A stretch of 64,000 bases of DNA from Ruegeria arenilitoris (GCF_013030265.1 NZ_WPZQ01000015.1:1-64000); one strand, 5' to 3'. Shown: positions 26,530 to 35,236, counted from the stretch's first letter. Translations and numbers: made by a program. The notes: generated by a model not told the origin, from the sequence alone.

Positions 26530-28718
26530 TTCTTTGCTCCGGTCAAAGACAATGCAGCGGCAACAATGCCATCCTTCGACGGCAGTGGTGCAGCATAGGC
26601 TGGTCCGGTCGCGATAAAGCAATCTTCGGCCACAACACGCGCGGTCGGAGTGTCACCACCTTCTTCGCAGAACAGGGCCATCAGTGCCTCTGACTGGCTA
26701 CCAGTGCGCCGACATTCATCGACGATCAGCAAATGCTTACATCCTTTGGTGGCTGCCCGCAGCGCATCCGCTGGCAATGGCGCCAACCAGCGCAAGTCGA
26801 TGATCCGGGTGCTCAGACCAGCCGCCTCAAGCTCTGGCAAAGCCTGCTTCGACAGATAGTGCCCGTTGCCATATGTCACGATGGCCAGATCAGCACCCTC
26901 TCCGTGCACTCCAACCTCGCCCAGCGCGATCCGCTGATCCGGAGAGGGATAGGTTGTCATCCATCCCGCATCCTGCGGTTCGTGCAGATCCCGCATCGGA
27001 TAAAGTGCAATTGGTTCGAGAAAGACAACGACCCGCTGCTCTTCCCGCGCCAACCGCACGCATTCGCGTAACATCTGGGCGGCATCCGCACCATTGGATG
27101 GGCATGCAATGATCACGCCAGGGATGTCGCGTAGTACTGCCAGCGAGTTATCATTGTGGAAGTGACCCCCGAACCCTTTCTGATAGCCAAGTCCGGCAAT
27201 GCGCAGCACCATCGGGTTGGTGAATTGACCATTCGAGAAAAACGGTAATGTGGCTGCCTCGCCCCGGATCTGATCCTCGGCGTTGTGCAGATAGGCAAGG
27301 AACTGAATCTCGGGGATCGGAACAAACCCGTTATGCCCCATGCCGATGGCCAGTCCTAGAATGGACTGTTCGTCCAGCAAAGTATCGATCACACGGTCGG
27401 GGCCAAAGCGCTGCTGCAGTTTCTGCGTGACACCATAAACACCGCCCTTGCGGCCCACGTCCTCGCCCATACAGACGACCTCACCATGCTCCAGCATCAG
27501 GTCGGTCAGCGCCCAGTTGATCAGACGGCTCATCGGCTGCGGCTCATCCATTGCGCGCATATCGCCGCCAAATGTACTGGCGCGTGCCTCAGCGCTGGGA
27601 CCGTTGGTGGGTTTGCAATTGCGTTTGGGTGGGATCAGGCTGGCCATCACCTCCTGTGCATCTGCCAGATGCGGGCGGGATGCTGCCTCAGCAGCTATGC
27701 GATCCGTGCGCGCGCAGGTGTCTTCGTAGATTTTGAGGGCCTGATCCGGCGACAATGCACCGGCCTGATCCAGTAGGCGCACCGAATGCAGTAGTGGATC
27801 ATTGGCTTCATCCGCTTCAACCTCGGACTTGCTCAGATAGGTGGTTGGTACATCCGCCCCGGCATGACCATAAAGGCGCACGGTTTTCAGATGTAGGAAG
27901 GCTGGCTTGCGGCGGGTTCGGACATATTCGGCGGCCTCTTTGGCGACCGCATGAGTTTCGTAAATGTCGAGACCATTGGCCTGAAAATACCGGATGCCCG
28001 GCCGGTGCTCCATCGAGGCCTGAATCCAGCCTTTCGGCGTTTTCACCGAAATGCCGATTCCGTTGTCCTCGCACACGAACAGAAGCGGCAATGGCGTGGA
28101 CTGCACGCTGGTCCAGCCTGCGGTATTGATTGCCCCTTGTGCTGTAGAGTGATTGGCCGAAGCATCACCGAAAGAACACATGGCAATCCCATCTGAGGGA
28201 AGTTCCCGGTGTTCAGGATCATGCCGGCGCGCAGCGCCGAGGCTGTAGGCCGCACCGACGGCTTTCGGCAGATGGCTGGCGATTGTCGAGGTCTGGGGCG
28301 GGATCGTCAGCGCCTTGGAACCCAGCACCTTGTGCCGCCCGCCCGAGGTCGGATCCTCTTTTGAACAGGCAAAACTCAGCAACATATCCCAAGCGATCTG
28401 CTGACCGGGCACTTGCTCTGCGCGCGCGATCTGAAACGCCGCATCGCGATAGTGCAGGAACGCGATATCAGTCGGGCGCAGCGCATGCGCAACTGCCGCC
28501 ATCCCCTCATGCCCCGACGAGCCGATCGTATAGAAACCCTGCCCTGCCTTCTGCATGGCCCGGCTGGTGCGATCCAAAGCACGGCTGAGAACCTGTGAGC
28601 GATAGAGCGAAACGGCTTCTGCATCACTCAGGCCCGGTGTTGGCGGGGCACCTTCAGGAAGGTCACGCTTTGCAACGCGGGTCAGGAAGTTTTCGTGAAC
28701 GATCTGGGCGCGGTCCAT
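26526..28718 (-). CDS. Fused alpha-beta E1 of a 2-oxoacid dehydrogenase
   Basis: A 730-residue thiamin-diphosphate enzyme with E1-alpha and E1-beta of the branched-chain/acetoin type fused head to tail. The alpha part has SSGHEGMAAVAHAL and the ThDP motif GDASANHSTAQGAINTAG through CEDN. The beta part begins near residue 395 (PMSRLINWALTDLM) with VCMGEDVGRKGGVYGVT, PIPEIQFLAYL and the transketolase-C end (VDECRRTG). It decarboxylates a 2-oxoacid and would pass the acyl group to a lipoyl E2. No E2 or E3 gene lies nearby, so either a distant E2 is used or the partner is different. It sits between an aminotransferase gene, which could make the 2-oxoacid, and an acyltransferase-like gene. Confidence 0.9.
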   Translation of the reverse strand: MDRAQIVHENFLTRVAKRDLPEGAPPTPGLSDAEAVSLYRSQVLSRALDRTSRAMQKAGQGFYTIGSSGHEGMAAVAHALRPTDIAFLHYRDAAFQIARAEQVPGQQIAWDMLLSFACSKEDPTSGGRHKVLGSKALTIPPQTSTIASHLPKAVGAAYSLGAARRHDPEHRELPSDGIAMCSFGDASANHSTAQGAINTAGWTSVQSTPLPLLFVCEDNGIGISVKTPKGWIQASMEHRPGIRYFQANGLDIYETHAVAKEAAEYVRTRRKPAFLHLKTVRLYGHAGADVPTTYLSKSEVEADEANDPLLHSVRLLDQAGALSPDQALKIYEDTCARTDRIAAEAASRPHLADAQEVMASLIPPKRNCKPTNGPSAEARASTFGGDMRAMDEPQPMSRLINWALTDLMLEHGEVVCMGEDVGRKGGVYGVTQKLQQRFGPDRVIDTLLDEQSILGLAIGMGHNGFVPIPEIQFLAYLHNAEDQIRGEAATLPFFSNGQFTNPMVLRIAGLGYQKGFGGHFHNDNSLAVLRDIPGVIIACPSNGADAAQMLRECVRLAREEQRVVVFLEPIALYPMRDLHEPQDAGWMTTYPSPDQRIALGEVGVHGEGADLAIVTYGNGHYLSKQALPELEAAGLSTRIIDLRWLAPLPADALRAATKGCKHLLIVDECRRTGSQSEALMALFCEEGGDTPTARVVAEDCFIATGPAYAAPLPSKDGIVAAALSLTGAKK

Positions 28719-28746
28719 GGCTCGGCCTTTTTTAAATATTATTGTT

Positions 28747-29913
28747 TCAGAGCGCAGCAACGGCGCGTGTGATGCGGGCAAGCCCTTCGGTCAGGCTATC
28801 CGTTGCATAGGCGAAGGACAGGCGCAAATGTCCCGGCATCCCAAAGGCACGACCGGGGACCAGAGCAACACCTGCCTCATCCAGCAGATACCGGCAAAAC
28901 TCATGATCGACCGGCATTTGCACGGGGGTCTTAGGGAAAACGTAAAAGGCTCCGTCCGGCGTCGCGCAGCTAAGCCCGGCTTGGTTTAGCCCATCGACAA
29001 CCAGATCCCGGCGCGTTTGCATTTCGCTTCGTCGTTCAGCCAGTAGCTCCTGCGGACCGGTAATCGCCTCGAGCGCAGCAGCCTGTGCGATGGAACAGGC
29101 ACCTGATGTGATTTGGCCCTGTACAGCCACCATCGCCTTGATCAAGGGCGCAGGACCAATCCCCCAGCCAATGCGCCAGCCGGTCATCGAATAAGCCTTA
29201 GACACACCATTCACGATCAGCGTTCGATTTGTCAGGGCGGGAACGGCCTTAACAAAGGGCGTGAAGGGCACATAGGTAAGGTGCTGGTATATTTCGTCCG
29301 AGATCACCCAGACCTGAGGGTGATTTTCCAGAACCTTGCCCAGCGCCTGCAATTCAGCCTCAGAATATACTGCGCCGGTTGGGTTTGATGGTGTATTCAG
29401 AAGCAGCCATCGGGTCTGCGGTGTGATCGCATTTTCCAGCTGTTCAGGCGTCAGCTTGAAGTCCTGTGAAACAGGGCAATCCAATACAACGGGCACCCCG
29501 CCAGCCAATTTCACCATATCCGCGTAGCTGGTCCAGAACGGGGCCGTGGTTATCACCTCATCCCCGGGATTGAGCGTCGCCATGAACGCGGCTGACAGAA
29601 CCTGTTTGGCTCCGGTCGACACGATCACATTTGCCGGTTCTACGCCGACCTGACCCGCGATGGCCGCTCGCAGAGTAGGTGTTCCGGCGGTAGCTGGATA
29701 TCTGGTCTGCCCTTCGAGCGCCGCGCGATGCGCCGCGTCAACCACATGGGGCGGTGTAGGAAAATCAGGCTCACCCGTACTGAGCGCAATGACATCCACA
29801 CCTTGCGCTCGCAATCTTGCGGCGTGCTCGGATATCTGCACGATCTCGGAAAGCTCGATCCCTTCAAGCCGCCCGGCCCGCTGGAATTCATCAACACTGT
29901 TCTGAATGGTCAT
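28747..29913 (-). CDS. Class I PLP aminotransferase (aspartate-aminotransferase-like)
   Basis: A 388-residue fold-type I aminotransferase. The PLP lysine is in NGVSKAYSMTGWRIGW, and SNPTGAVYSEAEL and VISDEIYQHLTY complete the cofactor site. An Arg near the C-terminus in GHLRLSFAY would bind the substrate carboxylate. It is the first gene of the minus-strand operon (28-base gap to the E1 gene) and divergent from a LysR gene 98 bases away. It probably converts an amino acid to the 2-oxoacid used by the E1 enzyme; the exact substrate is unknown. Confidence 0.9.
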   Translation of the reverse strand: MTIQNSVDEFQRAGRLEGIELSEIVQISEHAARLRAQGVDVIALSTGEPDFPTPPHVVDAAHRAALEGQTRYPATAGTPTLRAAIAGQVGVEPANVIVSTGAKQVLSAAFMATLNPGDEVITTAPFWTSYADMVKLAGGVPVVLDCPVSQDFKLTPEQLENAITPQTRWLLLNTPSNPTGAVYSEAELQALGKVLENHPQVWVISDEIYQHLTYVPFTPFVKAVPALTNRTLIVNGVSKAYSMTGWRIGWGIGPAPLIKAMVAVQGQITSGACSIAQAAALEAITGPQELLAERRSEMQTRRDLVVDGLNQAGLSCATPDGAFYVFPKTPVQMPVDHEFCRYLLDEAGVALVPGRAFGMPGHLRLSFAYATDSLTEGLARITRAVAAL

Positions 29914-30011
29914 GGCGCAAGCTCCGCGTAACGATCAGGTATGGTGTGTATCTCGCTGGAAAAGCCGAATTGCCAGTGATATTCCATCCAAAAGGTATGA
30001 GGATAAGTCAT

Positions 30012-30905
30012 ATGATTGCGCCCCGTCGGTTTCTGCCCTCAATCTCGTCTCTGCTGGCGCTTGAAGCTGTGGACAGACTTGGCAGTGCTTCAGCAGCAGC
30101 CGAAGAATTGTCCCTAACGCAAAGCGCAATCAGCCGTCAGCTCAAGACTATGGAAGAGCAGTTGGGGGTTGAACTGATCCAGCGGACACAGATGCGCCTG
30201 AACCTAACCCCAGCTGCAAAAGAGTATGTGGAAATCGCAAGATCGGCGCTACAGCAATTGGCGCAGGCATCACTGAAGTTGAAGGCAAATCCAACCGGCG
30301 GGTCTCTGCATCTGTCGATCTTGCCCGCGTTCGGCATGCACTGGCTGGCACCACGATTGCAGGACTTCGCCCGTCGGCACCCGGAGGTGACGGTAAACCT
30401 GAATACACGCCTCAAACCATTTGATTTTGAGACTGAGCCCTTCGATGCCGCAATCCACTTTGGCCAGCAGGATTGGGCCGGTGTCAACTATCTGCCCATC
30501 ATGCGGGAAGAGGTGCTACCGGTCTGTGCCCCCGATCTATTGCCGGATAACACCAGCGACATAAACTGGCTGCATGATGCGCCACTGCTGCATCTCGATA
30601 CGCGCCCGGACGCGTGGGAGAGATGGTTCATGGCACAGGGCCAGCCCGCTGAAGGCGTACGCGGCATGTTGTTTGATCAGTTCTCGACCATGATCCAGGC
30701 AACCATTCATGGATTGGGCGTCGCACTACTGCCCAGCTACCTTGTGACCGAAGACCTGAACAACGGACGGTTGGTGCTTGCATGGGATGGTCCCCCGGTG
30801 AGCCTTGGAGACTATTATCTTGTCTGGCCGCAACGGCAGGCAGAGTCAGAACCACTGAAGTCATTTCTGAAATGGTTGAAAGGACAGCTTCGTCAGTCTG
30901 AATAG
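30012..30905 (+). CDS. LysR-family regulator of the aminotransferase-E1 operon
   Basis: A 297-residue LysR regulator of the GcvA-like group. The DNA-binding helix region is SASAAAEELSLTQSAISRQLKTME, and the effector domain starts LHLSILPAFGMHWLAPRL. The ATG at 30012 is favoured by GAGGATAAG upstream; longer in-frame starts run into the divergent gene. It is divergent from the aminotransferase gene, so it probably controls the four-gene operon. A perfect 12-bp hairpin follows the stop. Confidence 0.88.
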   Translation: MIAPRRFLPSISSLLALEAVDRLGSASAAAEELSLTQSAISRQLKTMEEQLGVELIQRTQMRLNLTPAAKEYVEIARSALQQLAQASLKLKANPTGGSLHLSILPAFGMHWLAPRLQDFARRHPEVTVNLNTRLKPFDFETEPFDAAIHFGQQDWAGVNYLPIMREEVLPVCAPDLLPDNTSDINWLHDAPLLHLDTRPDAWERWFMAQGQPAEGVRGMLFDQFSTMIQATIHGLGVALLPSYLVTEDLNNGRLVLAWDGPPVSLGDYYLVWPQRQAESEPLKSFLKWLKGQLRQSE

Positions 30906-30908
30906 TAT

Positions 30909-30938
30909 CGGCCAAGCTTCACCCCAGAAGCTTGGCCG
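30909..30938. terminator. Bidirectional hairpin between convergent genes
   Basis: A perfect 12-bp stem CGGCCAAGCTTC / GAAGCTTGGCCG (30909-30920 and 30927-30938) with a 6-base loop, between the stop of the LysR gene (30905) and the convergent stop of the acyl-CoA dehydrogenase gene (30977). The T tract is weak on both sides, so it may be an imperfect terminator for both strands. Confidence 0.65.
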
Positions 30939-30976
30939 AAAGAACGCGTGCGGCGCATGATACGAGGGACTTTGCC

Positions 30977-32134
30977 TCAGATGTCCATCGAGCGTGCGAT
31001 GAGCTCCTTCATCACTTCGTTTGTTCCGCCATAGATCATCTGCACCCGGGCATCCGCGTAAAGACGCGCGATGGGATATTCCATCATGAAGCCGTAGCCA
31101 CCAAAGAGCTGCAGGCATTCATGCATGACCTCGTTCTGAACTTCCGAACCCCAGTACTTGACCATCGACGCGGTTGCCGCGTCCAACTCTCCCGCCTCAA
31201 GCTTGGCGATGCAATCGTTGACAAAGCTGCGCAAAACTTCGGCTTTGGTCTTGCACTCGGCCAGTTTGAACCGCGTGTTCTGGAAATCCATGACGCGTTG
31301 ACCGAAAGCCTTGCGCTCCTGCACGTACTTCACGGTTTCGGCGATGGCAAAATCGATCGCGCCCAGCGCCATGATACCGATTGTCAGGCGCTCCCAGGGC
31401 AACTGCTTCATCAGCTGATAAAAGCCCTGTCCCTCTTCCGGGCCGATAAGATTGGTCATCGGAACTTTGACGTCCTCAAAGAACAGCTCGGCCGTGTCAT
31501 TTGCCTTCATGCCAAGCTTCTTGAGGTTTCGCCCTCGGCGGAACCCTTCGGCACCGTCAGTTTCGACTGCAATCAGCGAAACGCCTTTGGCACCCTGAGT
31601 TTTGTCAGTCTTGGCGACAACGATCACCAGATCAGCAGTCTGTCCATTGGTGATGAAAATCTTGGAGCCGTTGATGCGATATGAGTTACCATCTTTTTCA
31701 GCCGTCGTCCGAACAGCCTGCAGGTCCGACCCTGTGCCGGGCTCGGTCATAGCAATCGCACCGACCATTTCGCCGGATGCCAGTTTAGGCAGCCATTTCT
31801 GCTTTTGGTCCTCGCTGCCATAGGCGGTGATGTAATGGGTCACAATCGATTGGATGCCATATCCCCAACCGGCATCCCCGCGAGAGGTCTGCTCATAGAT
31901 CGTGACCGAGTCAAAGCCCATGCCACCGCCAACGCCGCCGTATTCTTCGTCAATGGCACCAGCCATCAGACCGGCTGCACCTGCTTTGTGCCAGAAATCC
32001 CGATCCACAACGCCATTGTCGACCCAGTTTTCAATGTTGGGAACCAGTTCATCATCCATGAACCGGCCTGCCATCTCGGCAAACATCCGGTGTTCGTCAG
32101 TAACCCATGCGGCGGTGCTGGAAAAAAGCGACAT
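30977..32134 (-). CDS. Acyl-CoA dehydrogenase
   Basis: A 385-residue acyl-CoA dehydrogenase with the three-domain family layout. Segments seen are VGAIAMTEPGTGSDLQAVRTTA (FAD/substrate loop), FITNGQTADL, and in the C-terminal helical domain QLFGGYGFMMEYPIARLYADARV, which contains the family signature before IYGGTNEVMKELIARS. In the long-chain type the catalytic Glu lies in the YEGTNE-like loop; here that loop reads YGGTNE. The ATG at 32134 has GGAGACGAG upstream and gives the normal length; an in-frame extension to 32278 has no homologous look. The substrate is not predictable. The gene lies 183 bases upstream in coordinate from a TetR gene on the same strand. Confidence 0.92.
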   Translation of the reverse strand: MSLFSSTAAWVTDEHRMFAEMAGRFMDDELVPNIENWVDNGVVDRDFWHKAGAAGLMAGAIDEEYGGVGGGMGFDSVTIYEQTSRGDAGWGYGIQSIVTHYITAYGSEDQKQKWLPKLASGEMVGAIAMTEPGTGSDLQAVRTTAEKDGNSYRINGSKIFITNGQTADLVIVVAKTDKTQGAKGVSLIAVETDGAEGFRRGRNLKKLGMKANDTAELFFEDVKVPMTNLIGPEEGQGFYQLMKQLPWERLTIGIMALGAIDFAIAETVKYVQERKAFGQRVMDFQNTRFKLAECKTKAEVLRSFVNDCIAKLEAGELDAATASMVKYWGSEVQNEVMHECLQLFGGYGFMMEYPIARLYADARVQMIYGGTNEVMKELIARSMDI

Positions 32135-32317
32135 ATCTCGTCTCCGATCTAAAGTTACCGGAAGGCTACCTTTCACCGCGATTCCAGCCAATCCGTGTGA
32201 CGTGGCGTCCAGCTTCTTCGCAACGTAACGTTCTTTAAACTCATTGAATGGACGGACAAACCGGCTCAGGTCTTCCACAAAATCAGTAAATTGCAGATTT
32301 CAGCTAGGTTTGATCCG

Positions 32318-32881
32318 TCACGCCAGTGCGTTATCCAGCAGAACCTGCGCGGCTTCTTTGGCATCCTGTGCTGGATCGCAGCTTTTCAGCAGCACCGCCG
32401 TCACGATTGCCCCCTCTTTCAGGAGCAGCAACTGGCAACCCAGCTTTTCGGGATTTCGTGCGCCCGCCTTGCGGGCGAGCTCTGTGAAATACTCTAACAA
32501 AACCCGCTTGTGTTCGGCGGCCTGTACATTAATTGGGTGATCTTTGTCCTGATACTCTGCGCCTGCCTTGATGAACATGCAGCCCCGGAAACTGTCTTCC
32601 TCAAACCACTCTTTCAGCGCATCGAAACTGGCAATCAGTTGTTCAGCGGGCGTATCGGCAAGCTCTTCAATCCGGCGCAGAAACCAGTTGCGGAAGTTTT
32701 CGTCCCGCAACCTCAGGGCTGCCAGAATAAGCTCCTCTTTGGTGCGGAAGTGTTTGTACATCGAGGTTTTTGAAACCCCGGTTTCCGCAACAAGCTTGTC
32801 CATGCCGGTTGCGTGAAATCCATCGCGATAAAAGACCAGCAGCGCCTTTCGCACCAGCTCATCTCGTTTGTTGGGGCGCAT
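32318..32881 (-). CDS. TetR-family regulator
   Basis: A 187-residue TetR regulator. The N-terminal DNA-binding domain is RDELVRKALLVFYRDGFHATGMDKLVAETGVSKTSMYKHFRTKEELILAAL (seen in parts). The ligand domain has FEEDSFRGCMFIKAGAEY and resembles NemR/AcrR-type repressors of detoxifying genes. ATG 32881 is preferred. A perfect 16-bp palindrome lies 16 bases upstream of it, and two related sites sit before the divergent gene cluster. This points to autorepression and repression of the cluster starting at 33087. Confidence 0.88.
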   Translation of the reverse strand: MRPNKRDELVRKALLVFYRDGFHATGMDKLVAETGVSKTSMYKHFRTKEELILAALRLRDENFRNWFLRRIEELADTPAEQLIASFDALKEWFEEDSFRGCMFIKAGAEYQDKDHPINVQAAEHKRVLLEYFTELARKAGARNPEKLGCQLLLLKEGAIVTAVLLKSCDPAQDAKEAAQVLLDNALA

Positions 32882-32896
32882 GATTCGGCTCCTTGG

Positions 32897-32912
32897 TGTA
32901 CTGATCAGTACA
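32897..32912. promoter_or_regulatory. TetR operator, site 1
   Basis: A perfect palindrome TGTACTGATCAGTACA just upstream of the TetR gene. It shares the core ACYGATCRGTACA with two sites at 33026-33041 and 33056-33071, which makes it a strong candidate operator for autoregulation. Confidence 0.7.
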
Positions 32913-33025
32913 TATTGCCGCGAGCGACGCGTTGCAATGACTCCGTTTAAGCCACTGAATTTTAACAAAAAAATCACAGGCGAAACTAGAGTTTCAAAGA
33001 AATTTCCAAAGCATACTTGAAAAAG

Positions 33026-33071
33026 TTAACCGATCGGTACATTTACTTGCTTAAGTTTACTGATCTGTACA
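33026..33071. promoter_or_regulatory. TetR operators, sites 2 and 3
   Basis: Two imperfect copies of the upstream palindrome: TTAACCGATCGGTACA (33026-33041) and TTTACTGATCTGTACA (33056-33071). Their GATC centres are exactly 30 bases apart, about three helical turns, so two repressor dimers could bind on the same face. Site 3 ends 15 bases before the first ATG of the plus-strand cluster, where it would block the promoter or early transcript. Confidence 0.65.
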
Positions 33072-33086
33072 CCCAGGATTATACCC

Positions 33087-33170
33087 ATGCGCCGTTACCC
33101 CAACCCATTTTCATCTCAGTATCTTCCACTGCTTTTAACCCTCACCCTTCTGGCCGCCTCACTGACCTGA
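33087..33170 (+). CDS. Possible 27-residue small protein
   Basis: A short frame starting at ATG 33087, with AGGA nine bases upstream, and ending at 33170, ten bases before the next gene. The product begins [16 protein letters not shown] and continues as a Leu/Thr/Ala-rich hydrophobic stretch, so it could be a tiny membrane peptide or a truncated signal-like leader. It may also act only as a translated leader for the downstream genes. I do not recognise it. Confidence 0.4.
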   Translation: MRRYPNPFSSQYLPLLLTLTLLAASLT

Positions 33171-33180
33171 AAGATCCAAG

Positions 33181-33645
33181 ATGAAACGACCACCCCTGCC
33201 TCCATTCACGCTTGAAACAGCTATTCAGAAAGTACGAATGGCTGAGAATGCCTGGAACAGCCGTGATCCGGATGTCGTTACGCCTGCCTATACTGATGAC
33301 AGCCGATGGCGGAATCGTGCAGAATTTCTGGCAGGTCACGCCGACATCCATGCCTTCCTGACCCGCAAATGGCACAAGGAGCTGGAATATCGGCTGATCA
33401 AAGAACTGTGGGCCTTTTCAGGAAACCGCATTGCCGTGCGCTATGCTTATGAATGGCGTGACGACAGCGGTCAGTGGTTCCGATCTTATGGCAACGAAAA
33501 CTGGGAGTTTGCCGAAGATGGCAGAATGGCGCATCGCCATGCCTCATTGAACGATCTCCCGATTACCGAAGGCGAACGGCTGTATCACTGGCCGCTCGGG
33601 CCACGCCCCGATGACCACCCCGGCTTGTCTGAACTGGGTCTTTGA
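33181..33645 (+). CDS. NTF2-like protein of the DUF1348 family
   Basis: A 154-residue protein of the DUF1348 group in the NTF2-like (SnoaL) fold. It reads [34 protein letters not shown] (in parts), then [31 protein letters not shown] and the C-terminal [10 protein letters not shown]. The paired Trp/Arg/Glu positions match this conserved but functionally uncharacterised family, often found with oxidoreductases. It lies in a TetR-controlled cluster, and the flavin-type gene that follows starts 12 bases after its stop. A role in detoxifying a small reactive compound is a reasonable guess only. Confidence 0.85.
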   Translation: MKRPPLPPFTLETAIQKVRMAENAWNSRDPDVVTPAYTDDSRWRNRAEFLAGHADIHAFLTRKWHKELEYRLIKELWAFSGNRIAVRYAYEWRDDSGQWFRSYGNENWEFAEDGRMAHRHASLNDLPITEGERLYHWPLGPRPDDHPGLSELGL

Positions 33646-33656
33646 AAGGACACAAC

Positions 33657-34277
33657 ATGCCCCGCGCTTTTTCCGAACTGACCTTCACCCCCGCCGTCCG
33701 CGCCCATCAGGAGCGTATGGGTTCAGCCGCGTCCTATTCAAAGTTCATTGAAGGCGGCCCACAGCAGGGTCATCAGATCGGTGACGCCGAAAAGGCATTC
33801 ATCCAGGCGCGGGATGGGTTCTATCAATCCACCGTTTCCGAGACCGGGTGGCCATATGTACAGTATCGCGGCGGACCGATCGGATTTCTGAAGGTGCTGG
33901 GTCCGACCACTATCGGATATGCCGATTTTTCTGGCAACAAACAGTATATTTCCCGGGGAAATCTGGACGGCAACGATCGGATCGCAATGATCCTGATGGA
34001 CTATGCTAACCAACGTCGCCTGAAGATTTTGGGGCGGGTTAAGTTCACCGAAGGTGAAACTGCGGCAGCCAGCTTGTACCCGGAGGACGCGGATGCTCCG
34101 GCAGAACGCGCCGTTCTCATCCGGGTCGAAGCGCTCGACTGGAATTGTCCGCGCCATATTACGCCCCGGTTTACCGAAGCTGAGCTGCGCCCGCATCTCA
34201 ACACGCTGGGGCAACAACTTGCCCAGCTACAAAACGAAAATGAGCGCCTTAAGCAAGAGCTGGCCAAGCGGGCATGA
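33657..34277 (+). CDS. Pyridoxamine 5'-phosphate oxidase-family flavoprotein
   Basis: A 206-residue split-barrel flavin protein. The family region is FYQSTVSETGWPYVQYRGGPIGFLKVLGPTTIGYADFSGNKQYISRGNL (seen in parts), which would bind FMN. The last 25 residues (QLAQLQNENERLKQEL) form a short coiled coil, an addition that suggests oligomerisation or a partner. ATG 33657 has AAAGGA upstream. It likely acts with the DUF1348 protein under the TetR gene. Substrate unknown; not vitamin B6 synthesis, since the sequence is far from PdxH. Confidence 0.82.
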   Translation: MPRAFSELTFTPAVRAHQERMGSAASYSKFIEGGPQQGHQIGDAEKAFIQARDGFYQSTVSETGWPYVQYRGGPIGFLKVLGPTTIGYADFSGNKQYISRGNLDGNDRIAMILMDYANQRRLKILGRVKFTEGETAAASLYPEDADAPAERAVLIRVEALDWNCPRHITPRFTEAELRPHLNTLGQQLAQLQNENERLKQELAKRA

Positions 34278-34332
34278 TCAGTCCCGAAAACCCGCAATAC
34301 CGAAAGTAATTTTAGATAAAGGTTTGTTTGTC

Positions 34333-34494
34333 ATGTTACAATCAGCATTGAATGTTGCCGCCATAGCACTGGTTGGCTGCGCGTTTTCAATTGCCATTAT
34401 GATGTTTGGCTTTTTCGCTTCGCCAGAAGCCGTACGAACATCGCCGCCCTCTCTCTACAACACATTGCTGCTGGATCAGCTAAAGCGTCAATAA
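34333..34494 (+). CDS. Possible 53-residue membrane protein
   Basis: A short frame with ATG at 34333 and AAAGG ten bases upstream. The product has one strongly hydrophobic helix (ALNVAAIALVGCAFSIAIMM, about residues 5-24) and a polar C-terminal tail ending LDQLKRQ. It lies after the flavin-protein gene on the same strand and stops 12 bases before the convergent TetR stop. I do not recognise it. Confidence 0.45.
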   Translation: MLQSALNVAAIALVGCAFSIAIMMFGFFASPEAVRTSPPSLYNTLLLDQLKRQ

Positions 34495-34506
34495 ACGGCC
34501 CTCGGC

Positions 34507-35181
34507 TCAGTCGTTCTTGGCAGAAGCAGCCATCGCCTCAATACCGGCAGTACAAAATTCAACAAGCTGATCGATGCCACTCAATTCTCCACCTTTGGAC
34601 AAAGCTTCCACTCGCCAAGCACTGTTCAGATGAGCCAGCACAGCCGATACAGAGTAAATCTGCCCGCTTGCCAGCAAGGCCGGATCGACGCCGGGATACA
34701 AGTCTGAAATCTCCGCGATGAACCTTTGCGCTGTCGGATCAAAACACTCGGCTGCAATTTCGCGCCAGCGTGGATCGACCGAAACATGGGCCACCAGACG
34801 CCCATAAGACATCCATCCGGGTCCACCTGCCTCGGCCAGCGTTACATAGGGTCTGATAAAACAATCCAGAATTTGGCGCACGGTCAGCGCCCCTTTGGCT
34901 TTCGCTTCAGTCAGTGCCGCAATCCTAAGACCGGCCAGTTCGTCTGCGCGACGCGCAACGGTTTTATAAAACAGCTCCTCTTTAGTGCCGCCGTGATGTT
35001 GCACCAGTCCGACCTGCACCCCCGCCTTTGCCGCAATATCGCGGATTGATGCCCCCTCGAATCCCCGTTCCGCAAATAGGGTTTCAGCCGCATCCAGAAT
35101 CTTTGCCCTGGTCTGCAGTGACCGCTGCGATGGCGCTCTTTTCCTTGGTTTTTCGGTGTTTTTCAGAGTCATAATTTTCAT
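34507..35181 (-). CDS. TetR-family regulator of the monooxygenase cassette
   Basis: A 224-residue TetR regulator. The DNA-binding domain is TRAKILDAAETLFAERGFEGASIRDIAAKAGVQVGLVQHHGGTKEELF (in parts). ATG 35181 has AAGG just upstream; 35172 is an alternative. It is divergent from the flavin monooxygenase gene, and a palindrome, TTATACGATCGTTCAA, lies between the two genes 12 bases from this start. It therefore probably represses itself and the four-gene cassette that begins at 35237. Confidence 0.88.
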   Translation of the reverse strand: MKIMTLKNTEKPRKRAPSQRSLQTRAKILDAAETLFAERGFEGASIRDIAAKAGVQVGLVQHHGGTKEELFYKTVARRADELAGLRIAALTEAKAKGALTVRQILDCFIRPYVTLAEAGGPGWMSYGRLVAHVSVDPRWREIAAECFDPTAQRFIAEISDLYPGVDPALLASGQIYSVSAVLAHLNSAWRVEALSKGGELSGIDQLVEFCTAGIEAMAASAKND

Positions 35182-35192
35182 CTTGCCTTATT

Positions 35193-35208
35193 TTATACGA
35201 TCGTTCAA
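35193..35208. promoter_or_regulatory. Candidate TetR operator
   Basis: The palindrome TTATACGATCGTTCAA (perfect core ACGATCGT, outer TT/AA arms) lies in the 55-base spacer between the divergent TetR and monooxygenase genes. This matches the usual size and position of TetR-family operators. Confidence 0.6.
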
Positions 35209-35236
35209 TTTAAACCTCAAGAACAGGGGAGGGTTC

